Source of the DNA: Dehalococcoidaceae bacterium
Lineage (GTDB): Bacteria > Chloroflexota > Dehalococcoidia > Dehalococcoidales > CSSed11-197
NCBI GenBank assembly: GCA_016928015.1
Contig: JAFGLQ010000119.1
Span: forward strand, 1 to 38,306
Reading direction: 5' to 3'
Length of the DNA stretch: 38,306 bases
Position 1 is the first letter of the stretch; the number at the start of each line of letters is the position of its first letter. Shown here in pieces: positions 32,414 to 38,306 of the stretch. The position numbers and the translations under genes are program-made. A model generated the notes under the pieces. That model searched no databases and was not told where the DNA came from. It saw only the letters and a list, made by a program, of their open reading frames with translations.

Positions 32414-33437
32414 AAATTTAAAAACTTACTTTCCGATATTGCAGGGCATCATAAGGCGTCCTGTCGGTTATGTAAAAGCAGTCGATGATATCAGCCTGGA
32501 TGTTCAGCACGGGCAGTGGCTCGGTCTGGTAGGCGAATCCGGATGCGGCAAGACTACACTGGGCAAAACCATATTGCGTTTGATCGAACCCACTTCCGGG
32601 CATATATATTTCGATACTCCTTCAGAAATATTCCAGCAAATCGAATCGGCTGAAAATGAAAACAATCAGGAAACATTAGAAACGCTTTATGATACTTATG
32701 ATTTAGCCACCTTTTCGGGCGGGAAATTAAAAGTGCTTCGCAAAGACATGCAACTTGTTCACCAGGACCCCTTCAGTTCGTTGAATCCCAGGATGAAGAT
32801 AAAAGATATCGTCTCCGAACCCATGATCGTTCACAATTCAACTTCTGGAGATGAAAGGCTGAAAAGGGCGGCTGAACTTATGAACCTCGTAGGATTAAGC
32901 GAGAAGAACCTGTCTCGTTATCCGCATCAATTCAGCGGCGGCCAGCGTCAGAGGATTGCTATTGCCAGGGCTCTGGCTACTACTCCGAAATTTATCGTTT
33001 TCGATGAACCTACTTCAGCGCTTGACGTTTCGGTACAGGCCCAGATACTAATTCTCTTAAAAGAACTCAAGCAGAAATTTAACCTTACTTATTTATATAT
33101 AACGCATGCTCTGACTGTAGCCGAAAGCGTGTGCGATTCTATTGCGGTGATGTATTTGGGGAAAATCGTTGAATACGGAGACCCTTCAGTTATTTTCAAG
33201 GAGCCCATGCATCCTTATACCCAGGCGCTGATTCTTTCAACTCCTATACCCGATCCTCAGCAGAAAAGAGTGCGCCTGGTTCTGCCGGGCGAGGTTCCCA
33301 GCCCTTCCAACCCGCCACCCGGCTGCCGCTTTCATCCCCGGTGCTCAAGAGCTACTGATGTTTGCGCTACAACCGAACCACCACTGAAGCAAAGGGGGCA
33401 AAACCGCAAGGTTGCTTGCTGGCATCCACTGGTTTAA
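32391..33437 (+). CDS. Peptide-type ABC transporter ATPase (DppF/OppF-like)
   Basis: This is the partner ATPase of 348 residues. Walker A GESGCGKT lies at 48-55, Gln125 in VHQDPFSSLNPR, signature FSGGQRQR and Walker B FIVFDEP followed by TSALDVSVQAQ. YITHAL holds the H-loop histidine. It has a roughly 25-residue acidic insertion, at about 76-112, between Walker A and Q-loop, a different place from the insertion in the sister ATPase. The C-terminal CRFHPRCSRATDVC cluster is present, with the final Cys in KVACWHP. It starts with TTG 32391 inside the upstream gene, after an AGGAG box. The two differently modified ATPases imply a heterodimer. Confidence 0.9.
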   Translation: MTPLVRTKNLKTYFPILQGIIRRPVGYVKAVDDISLDVQHGQWLGLVGESGCGKTTLGKTILRLIEPTSGHIYFDTPSEIFQQIESAENENNQETLETLYDTYDLATFSGGKLKVLRKDMQLVHQDPFSSLNPRMKIKDIVSEPMIVHNSTSGDERLKRAAELMNLVGLSEKNLSRYPHQFSGGQRQRIAIARALATTPKFIVFDEPTSALDVSVQAQILILLKELKQKFNLTYLYITHALTVAESVCDSIAVMYLGKIVEYGDPSVIFKEPMHPYTQALILSTPIPDPQQKRVRLVLPGEVPSPSNPPPGCRFHPRCSRATDVCATTEPPLKQRGQNRKVACWHPLV

Positions 33438-33443
33438 TCATTA

Positions 33444-34055
33444 ATGATCCCCCTTCTCATCGGTGCATTTTCAATATCGCTGGCCGCCGCCCTAACTCCC
33501 GGCCCTGTTGTCACTGTAACCCTGGCTAAAAGCTATCGTTCCGCATGGGCCGGTTTTCAGGTAGCTCTGGGTGGCGCAGTCGTAGAAATTCCTATAATCC
33601 TTCTTATCTACTTCGGTTTCGGACAAATACTGAAAATAGACTGGGTTCAAATGGCCCTGGGTATTACCGGCGGCCTGCTGCTTATAGTACTTGGGTTTTT
33701 TCTGTTCAGGCGGCGTACGGTTGTGTTTTCTCACAGTAGCGACCTTCCGGTGACGGCGTTTAAACTTGGAGTTCTAACTTCGCTGGTGAATCCGGGTATG
33801 GCAGTCTGGTGGGCCAGTGTCGGAGCACTGCTTATATCCCAAGCTGCCTCCTACGGAATAGCCGGCCTTATCTGGCTTACCGCAGCTATAGAACTGCCAA
33901 ATTTCTTATGGTATTCAACAATTTCGGTACTTTTTAACCGTTATAATCATTTGTGGAGCCCAAAATGGCAAACCATTTTGATTATCGTTTTCAGTTTCGT
34001 TCTAACTGGTTTTGGAGTATGGTTCATCATAAATGCCCTGCAGCCTGTTTTATAG
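33444..34055 (+). CDS. LysE-family amino acid exporter
   Basis: The 203-residue inner-membrane protein has about six hydrophobic segments. It carries the LysE/RhtB hallmark TPGPVVTVTLAKSYRSAWAG near residues 18-37, followed by ALGGAVVEIPIILLIYFGFG. Such proteins export lysine, threonine or other small amino acids. It begins six bases after the ATPase stop, so it is probably the last gene of the peptide importer operon. An exporter in this position could remove amino acids released when imported peptides are broken down; that link is inference. Confidence 0.85.
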   Translation: MIPLLIGAFSISLAAALTPGPVVTVTLAKSYRSAWAGFQVALGGAVVEIPIILLIYFGFGQILKIDWVQMALGITGGLLLIVLGFFLFRRRTVVFSHSSDLPVTAFKLGVLTSLVNPGMAVWWASVGALLISQAASYGIAGLIWLTAAIELPNFLWYSTISVLFNRYNHLWSPKWQTILIIVFSFVLTGFGVWFIINALQPVL

Positions 34056-34073
34056 CTCTTTTCTTACAAGATA

Positions 34074-34103
34074 TTGACACCTGGACGCCTACTGGCATAT
34101 CAT
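34074..34103 (+). promoter_or_regulatory. Candidate promoter for the EEP-fusion gene
   Basis: A perfect TTGACA at 34074-34079 is followed after 18 bases by TATCAT at 34098-34103. The expected start lies only about six bases before the ATG at 34116, which lacks a Shine-Dalgarno box, so the message may be nearly leaderless. Confidence 0.45.
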
Positions 34104-34115
34104 TTCTAAACTGAA

Positions 34116-36101
34116 ATGACTGATACTGCAATCTCCAGGCCGCCCCTTAGCAATTGGTTAGGCAGCCGGCCCGTGATTTTTGAAATCGTTTTTCCGGCCC
34201 TGTTAACCGCCTTAGGGTTGCAGGCAATCAGAGAGCTTATCTCCGGGCTGACCTGGACGCTTGGAGATCGCTTCGGTGTAGGCGCTCCGGTGCTGGGGCT
34301 GATCGCCCTGATAGTTTTCAGCTCTGCTTTTGCGGCATTGCTGCTTAATAAATATCTCGGCATCAAGCGTTCCATAACCGGTTCTGTTGTCGCCGTATGC
34401 ATTGCCTATTTTTTTGCGGGAATATGGCCGCTGGATCCCCTTTTAAATACCGGGTTTTCAATAATCGCCACGATGGCCTTTGGCGTCTTTTTACCGCTTT
34501 ATATTGACCGCGTGAGAATGGCCGGCAGCAAAATTACGGGCTTATTCGCCCTGGGAATATTTACCGGCCTGGGCCTGGATAGTGCGATTCATGGCGCCTA
34601 CGGAACTTACGATATAATATGGTCTGCTGACCCGATTTCGTTGTTATTAAAATTTACACTGGTTTCAATCACATTGTATTTTACCCTCAAGGGATTCAAA
34701 TATTTTGTTCAGGATTCCCGCCCGCCCCTTTCGTTTTCCTTTAACTCTGCCATTCCATTGATTGCAATCGGTCCGTTTCTTTTTCTTGAGCTCCAAATAT
34801 TTCAGAATATTGCACGCCTGGCTACACTCACCGGGTGGCAAATACCGGTAGCTTTTGGCTGGGTCATGCTTGGCAACTTGATAAGCCTGACGCTTTCAGC
34901 CTGGTTCATATATCGCCCGCCCAAATACAGGCTTGCCGTAATATCCTTGCTGGCATTGATTCTCCAGGTAACTACATTGTTGTCCTACCCTGAAGGTATC
35001 ATGGCTGCCTTATACCTGGTGCTGGGCCAGCCGGCATTATGCCTGCTGGTACTGTACTTGATTTTATACACCGGCAAAAATGCTTTCCAGGTAAAGATGC
35101 CTGCCTTTAGCTCCGCTTCGATCCCGGTTGGATTTGGTATGATACTGCTGGTAGCCTTAATACTGGTGTATTATGCCACCTATCAGATAAAAATCCCTTT
35201 CGAAACCCGGATTCTCGAACCCATGGCAGCCTTCTTGGTAATCGCCTGTGTATTGCCCCTGGCCGGCAAAGGTTCTTTCCGGGCCGGATATGAACCACGC
35301 TCGTGGCTGGCCCCTGCCATTACCGTTATTCTGCTGCTATTCAGTTTTGCCAGCATGGTCACCTGGCAGCCTGTGCCCGTTACCTCCTACCATGATACCG
35401 GAATAAAGGTGATGAGCTACAATCTGCATAATGGTTTCGATACCCGGGGCTACCTCGGCCTCGAGGAACTGGCGGCCAATATCGAGCTCCACTCTCCGGA
35501 CATTCTTGCCCTGCAGGAAATCAGCCGCGGATGGCTGATAAGTGGACGGGTTGATATGCTAGGCTGGCTTTCCCAGCGTCTGGGTATGCATTATGTCTAT
35601 GGCGCCACCGCCGGGCCCCTCTGGGGAAACGCCATACTGAGCCGTTACGAAATAACCGAATGGGTTAATATACCGTTACCATCGGAAGGCCTTGCTATCG
35701 AAAGAGGTTTTATTTCAGCACAAATCAAAATAGATGAGGGGAAATATGTAAATGTTTTAGCCACCCATTTTCATCATATCTCCGGCGATTCTGCAATCCG
35801 CCAGCAACAGGCTGAAGCACTCCTCGATTATTGGAACCGGACGGAGAGTACAGTAATAATGGGAGATTTAAACGCTTCCCCGGATGCGCCGGAAATACAG
35901 ATGTTCAAGGATGCCGGGCTGATAGATGTTTTGTCCATTATCGAACCCCCTCCTGCTTACACCTTTCACGCCAACGAACCTTATGAACGCATCGATTACA
36001 TATGGACAAGCCCGGAGATGGAAGTGCAGGATATCCTGGTACACCCGTCTACTGCTTCCGACCATTTGTCAATTATGGCGACTATCTTTCCTGACTACTA
36101 A
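34116..36101 (+). CDS. Multi-spanning membrane protein with C-terminal EEP-family hydrolase domain
   Basis: The 661-residue protein joins two parts. Residues 1 to about 420 are hydrophobic with roughly a dozen membrane segments (for example LLILVLYLILYTGK-type stretches and ALIVFSSAFAALLLNKYLG). Residues from 430 on form an endonuclease/exonuclease/phosphatase (EEP) domain with all expected active-site positions. These are Asn436 (MSYNLHN), Glu468 (LQEIS), His551 (THFHH), Asp584 and Asn586 (MGDLNASP), the YERIDYIW block and Asp649-His650 (ASDHL). The domain is thus probably a working metal-dependent phosphodiesterase at the membrane. Substrates in this superfamily range from nucleic acids to sphingomyelin and inositol phosphates, so the target is open. 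Its stop overlaps that of the convergent M29 gene. Confidence 0.83.
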   Translation: MTDTAISRPPLSNWLGSRPVIFEIVFPALLTALGLQAIRELISGLTWTLGDRFGVGAPVLGLIALIVFSSAFAALLLNKYLGIKRSITGSVVAVCIAYFFAGIWPLDPLLNTGFSIIATMAFGVFLPLYIDRVRMAGSKITGLFALGIFTGLGLDSAIHGAYGTYDIIWSADPISLLLKFTLVSITLYFTLKGFKYFVQDSRPPLSFSFNSAIPLIAIGPFLFLELQIFQNIARLATLTGWQIPVAFGWVMLGNLISLTLSAWFIYRPPKYRLAVISLLALILQVTTLLSYPEGIMAALYLVLGQPALCLLVLYLILYTGKNAFQVKMPAFSSASIPVGFGMILLVALILVYYATYQIKIPFETRILEPMAAFLVIACVLPLAGKGSFRAGYEPRSWLAPAITVILLLFSFASMVTWQPVPVTSYHDTGIKVMSYNLHNGFDTRGYLGLEELAANIELHSPDILALQEISRGWLISGRVDMLGWLSQRLGMHYVYGATAGPLWGNAILSRYEITEWVNIPLPSEGLAIERGFISAQIKIDEGKYVNVLATHFHHISGDSAIRQQQAEALLDYWNRTESTVIMGDLNASPDAPEIQMFKDAGLIDVLSIIEPPPAYTFHANEPYERIDYIWTSPEMEVQDILVHPSTASDHLSIMATIFPDY

Positions 36102-37207
36102 AAGTCTATTACAAAACGTCCATTTTCATAGAATAATTCTTTATCGACCCACACTTGCCCGCCGTCTCTCAAATCACACACCATATCCCAGTGAATAGCG
36201 GATTCATTCTTAGAGCCTGTCTCGGGATAACCGGCTCCGAGCGCCATGTGGAACGAACCGCCGATTTTTTCATCGAAGAGTATTTGCCGGGTAAACTTTT
36301 TTATGCCATCGTTAGTTCCAAAAGCAAATTCACCCACATATCGCGCACCCTCGTCAGTATCCAGCTTTTTTATTAGAAATTCTTCGTTCTTTTCCGCTGT
36401 AGCCTTAATCACCTTGCCTTTTTCAAACCAGAGCCTTACACCGGTGACTTCTTTGCCATCGTAGATGGCGGGGTATGAGAAGTAAACCTTGCCTTCCAGG
36501 CTATTTTCTACCGGACCGGTAAATACCTCGCCATCCGGTACGTTAAAGCGCGCGTCGCAGTTGATGAATTTGCGCCCTTCGATACTCAATTTTAAATCCG
36601 TTTCTTTTGCCAGTACCCGGACTTCTTTTTTCCCGTCCAGCCAGCGGATTATTTTATCCTGCCATGCAGAAAACCTCTTCCAGTAACCAACAGGATCATC
36701 CAAATCCGGCATGCATGCTCCGTATACAAAATCCTCATACTCTTCCAGGCTCATATCGGCATCCTGAGCGCAGGCGTTGTTGGGGAAAATGGTCAGTGTC
36801 CATTTGTATTCCCCGGCTGCCGAACGCCGCATCATGGTTTTCATGAGGCTTGTTCTTGCTTTATCGGCAATTACCATGCGTTGCGGGTCTACACTGGACA
36901 GCGCCCGGGTGTTATGTTCCGCATAACATGCTATTCTGGCGTCATAGGTCTTAACAACCAGTTCCTGGGGTGGCGGGATATGCTTTAGCTGCTCTTCACT
37001 GGCATACTTGTAAAATATTTCCTCCATACCGTTCAGATTCACTACAGTGAAAGGCAATCCGCCGGCTTTCAAAACATGCTTGTATACCGCTTTTATCAGC
37101 GGTTCTGCCAGTGTATCGCCGTTTATGACAACCTTTTCGCCCGGTTTTACGCTCACCGAATAGTTGACCAGCATGCTGGCCAGTTTGTCCACCCTGGGAT
37201 CAGCCAT
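36098..37207 (-). CDS. M29-family metallo-aminopeptidase
   Basis: The 369-residue cytoplasmic peptidase (AmpS/PepS/aminopeptidase T type) removes N-terminal amino acids using two metal ions. Family residues are present in the expected order and spacing: Glu227 (GEVFTGP), Glu293 (GEFAFGTN), His320 (GSFHMALG), Tyr327 (GYPET), and His339 with Asp341 (AIHWDMVCD). I start it at ATG 37207, which follows AGGAGG by six bases; an earlier in-frame start at 37234 would add nine residues without support. A processing step for peptides brought in by the nearby importer is a reasonable role. It overlaps the EEP-fusion gene stop by four bases and lies downstream of the EamA transporter. Confidence 0.9.
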   Translation of the reverse strand: MADPRVDKLASMLVNYSVSVKPGEKVVINGDTLAEPLIKAVYKHVLKAGGLPFTVVNLNGMEEIFYKYASEEQLKHIPPPQELVVKTYDARIACYAEHNTRALSSVDPQRMVIADKARTSLMKTMMRRSAAGEYKWTLTIFPNNACAQDADMSLEEYEDFVYGACMPDLDDPVGYWKRFSAWQDKIIRWLDGKKEVRVLAKETDLKLSIEGRKFINCDARFNVPDGEVFTGPVENSLEGKVYFSYPAIYDGKEVTGVRLWFEKGKVIKATAEKNEEFLIKKLDTDEGARYVGEFAFGTNDGIKKFTRQILFDEKIGGSFHMALGAGYPETGSKNESAIHWDMVCDLRDGGQVWVDKELFYENGRFVIDF

Positions 37208-37296
37208 AGTTGTCCTCCTGTCTTGATTTAACAAAGTTGAATACGCGTCTAATTATATCCACAAAACCTGGTATGTGTATATACCACACCCTGCCT

Positions 37297-38166
37297 TTAT
37301 ACCACCTGCGGCCGGTTATACCTCATCACAATGTAAATCCCCCCCAGTATAATTAGCCCTCCAATGATTTCTACCGGCCTTGGAATCTCGCCCAGGACAG
37401 CCCAGCCGAGTAATGCTGCTCCCGCCGGTTCTCCCAATATGGCAATGGAAACGACTGTAGCCGGTATCATGCGTACCGCGAGATTTAAGCAGCTGTGTCC
37501 GATCAGTTGCGGCACAAGCGCAATAAGTACCAGCATGGCATATGTTGGCAGTGAATACCCGGTCATTTCTTTGCCGGCTGCAATTACCGAACCGGCCAGA
37601 ATAACAGCGCTTACCGCATAGACGGTTGTAAGATATTTCAGAGCTGGTAATTTGTCTTTCAGATGCCTTCCTGTGACCAGATAGGCTCCCATTGCCATGC
37701 CCGCAACAAGTGCCATAACATTACCCTTAAGCGCCGTTGAGCCAAAATCAAAACTTCCATGGTTTATAACAAGAACGCCTGCAAATGCTATAAAAATCCC
37801 CAGCACGCTCGCCCTGCCCGGTTTTTCCTTAAATAATATAAATGAAAACAAAACTACAAAAGCGGGGTGGGCGGTAACCAGAACTACCGAACTGGCAATA
37901 GTGGTGTATTCCAGGGAAGTGATCCATAAAGCAAAATGTATCGAAAGAAATATACCGGCGAAAATAACGTAAATTATATCCGTCCTTTTAAGATTCTCAG
38001 GCATCGTTGAACGCCGTTTTATAAATACCGGTACCAGCAACATGGCGGCAAGCGTCATTCTATAGGCGGCAATAACCAGAGAAGGAGCATCGGCAAGGCG
38101 GATAAAAACGGCTGCAAATGAAATCGCAATTACACCGGTTGCCAGAATCAGGTACGCTTTTTTCAT
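37297..38166 (-). CDS. EamA/DMT-family transporter
   Basis: The 289-residue protein has ten hydrophobic segments arranged as two five-helix EamA repeats, the first around ISFAAVFIRLADAPSLVIAAYRM and the second starting near LKGNVMALVAGMAMGAYLV. GWAVLGEIPRPVEIIGGLIILGGIY-type sequence near the C-terminus is the typical EamA ending. Relatives export amino acids, nucleosides, sugars or other metabolites; substrate cannot be assigned. ATG 38166 (MKKAYLIL) is chosen over an upstream TTG at 38190 because it gives the usual family N-terminus. It precedes the M29 gene on the same strand by 89 bases. Confidence 0.87.
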   Translation of the reverse strand: MKKAYLILATGVIAISFAAVFIRLADAPSLVIAAYRMTLAAMLLVPVFIKRRSTMPENLKRTDIIYVIFAGIFLSIHFALWITSLEYTTIASSVVLVTAHPAFVVLFSFILFKEKPGRASVLGIFIAFAGVLVINHGSFDFGSTALKGNVMALVAGMAMGAYLVTGRHLKDKLPALKYLTTVYAVSAVILAGSVIAAGKEMTGYSLPTYAMLVLIALVPQLIGHSCLNLAVRMIPATVVSIAILGEPAGAALLGWAVLGEIPRPVEIIGGLIILGGIYIVMRYNRPQVV

Positions 38167-38258
38167 TTTTCTTGTACCAGCATACGTCAAATTCTACCGA
38201 GTGGCAATATAACTTGAATGTGTTCTGAAAAGTTATGCAAAAGTTCAGAAACATATTG

Positions 38259-38287
38259 GACTCCCGGGGAGGTGATCTTGGGGAGTC
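38259..38287 (+). promoter_or_regulatory. Hairpin presenting a consensus ribosome site at the right edge
   Basis: GACTCCC (38259-38265) pairs with GGGAGTC (38281-38287). The 15-base loop contains GGAGGTGATC, an extended match to the 16S anti-Shine-Dalgarno, followed by TTG at 38278. It could be a translation-control element for a gene starting there, or chance. The rest of 38191-38258 shows only a TTCTGAA/TTCAGAA inverted repeat with a 14-base spacer. Confidence 0.35.
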
Positions 38288-38306
38288 TTTGCAGTGAAAC
38301 AGATCT
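38278..38306 (+). CDS. Possible start of a gene truncated by the window edge
   Basis: TTG at 38278 follows a very strong ribosome-binding sequence, and the nine visible codons stay open to the end. Nothing more can be said; no product is assigned. Confidence 0.25.

Overview
The window looks like a chromosomal segment of a Chloroflexota bacterium, most likely of the class Dehalococcoidia. The evidence is indirect: moderate GC, housekeeping genes in mixed orientations with short operons, frequent TTG/GTG starts, an archaeal-type fructose-1,6-bisphosphate aldolase/phosphatase, corrinoid and molybdopterin cofactor genes, an EF-G-like paralogue and a tubulin/FtsZ-superfamily protein. No rRNA, tRNA, CRISPR array, transposase or prophage was seen. 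Taxonomy is inference; no marker was compared against a database.

Layout. 1-473 (-): 5' part of mobB. 593-5599 (+): sugar-nucleotide transferase, acetyl-CoA synthetase, prfA and prmC (RF1 and its methylase, overlapping). 5613-7685 (-): EF-G-like GTPase. 7767-10714 (-): a compact operon of Xer recombinase, small tail-anchored protein, pcm, nitroreductase and SpoIIM-like protein. 10915-13471 (+): alanine-rich coiled-coil protein and uvrC. 13497-15637: HAD phosphatase (-), small membrane protein (+), FAH-family enzyme (-). 15790-20178 (+): corrinoid adenosyltransferase, FBP aldolase/phosphatase, rdgB, dnaN and a rhodanese lipoprotein. 20376-25683: DUF2177-like membrane protein (+), recN (-), tubulin-like GTPase (+), large coiled-coil protein (-). 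25840-27216 (+): flavin disulfide oxidoreductase. 27395-34055 (+): five-gene peptide-type ABC importer plus a LysE-type exporter. 34116-36101 (+): multi-spanning membrane protein fused to an EEP hydrolase. 36098-38166 (-): M29 aminopeptidase and an EamA transporter. The right edge may carry the start of another gene.

The strongest unusual observation is at 19318-20178. A lipoprotein rhodanese reads through a single in-frame TGA that falls exactly where the catalytic cysteine belongs, and a small GC stem-loop with a GU-starting apical loop sits 16 nt after it. This fits a selenocysteine-containing extracytoplasmic sulfurtransferase better than a decayed gene.

The second is a possible cytoskeletal neighbourhood at 22620-25683. 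A divergent tubulin/FtsZ-like GTPase, whose catalytic T7 loop has lost one acidic residue, converges on a 572-residue heptad-type coiled-coil protein; the two share a perfect 17-bp-stem terminator. Two tandem palindromes overlap the GTPase's likely promoter, and a smaller coiled-coil protein of the same style is encoded at 10915.

Metabolically, acetyl-CoA synthetase and the FBP aldolase/phosphatase fit acetate assimilation with gluconeogenesis. The peptide importer and M29 aminopeptidase fit peptide use.
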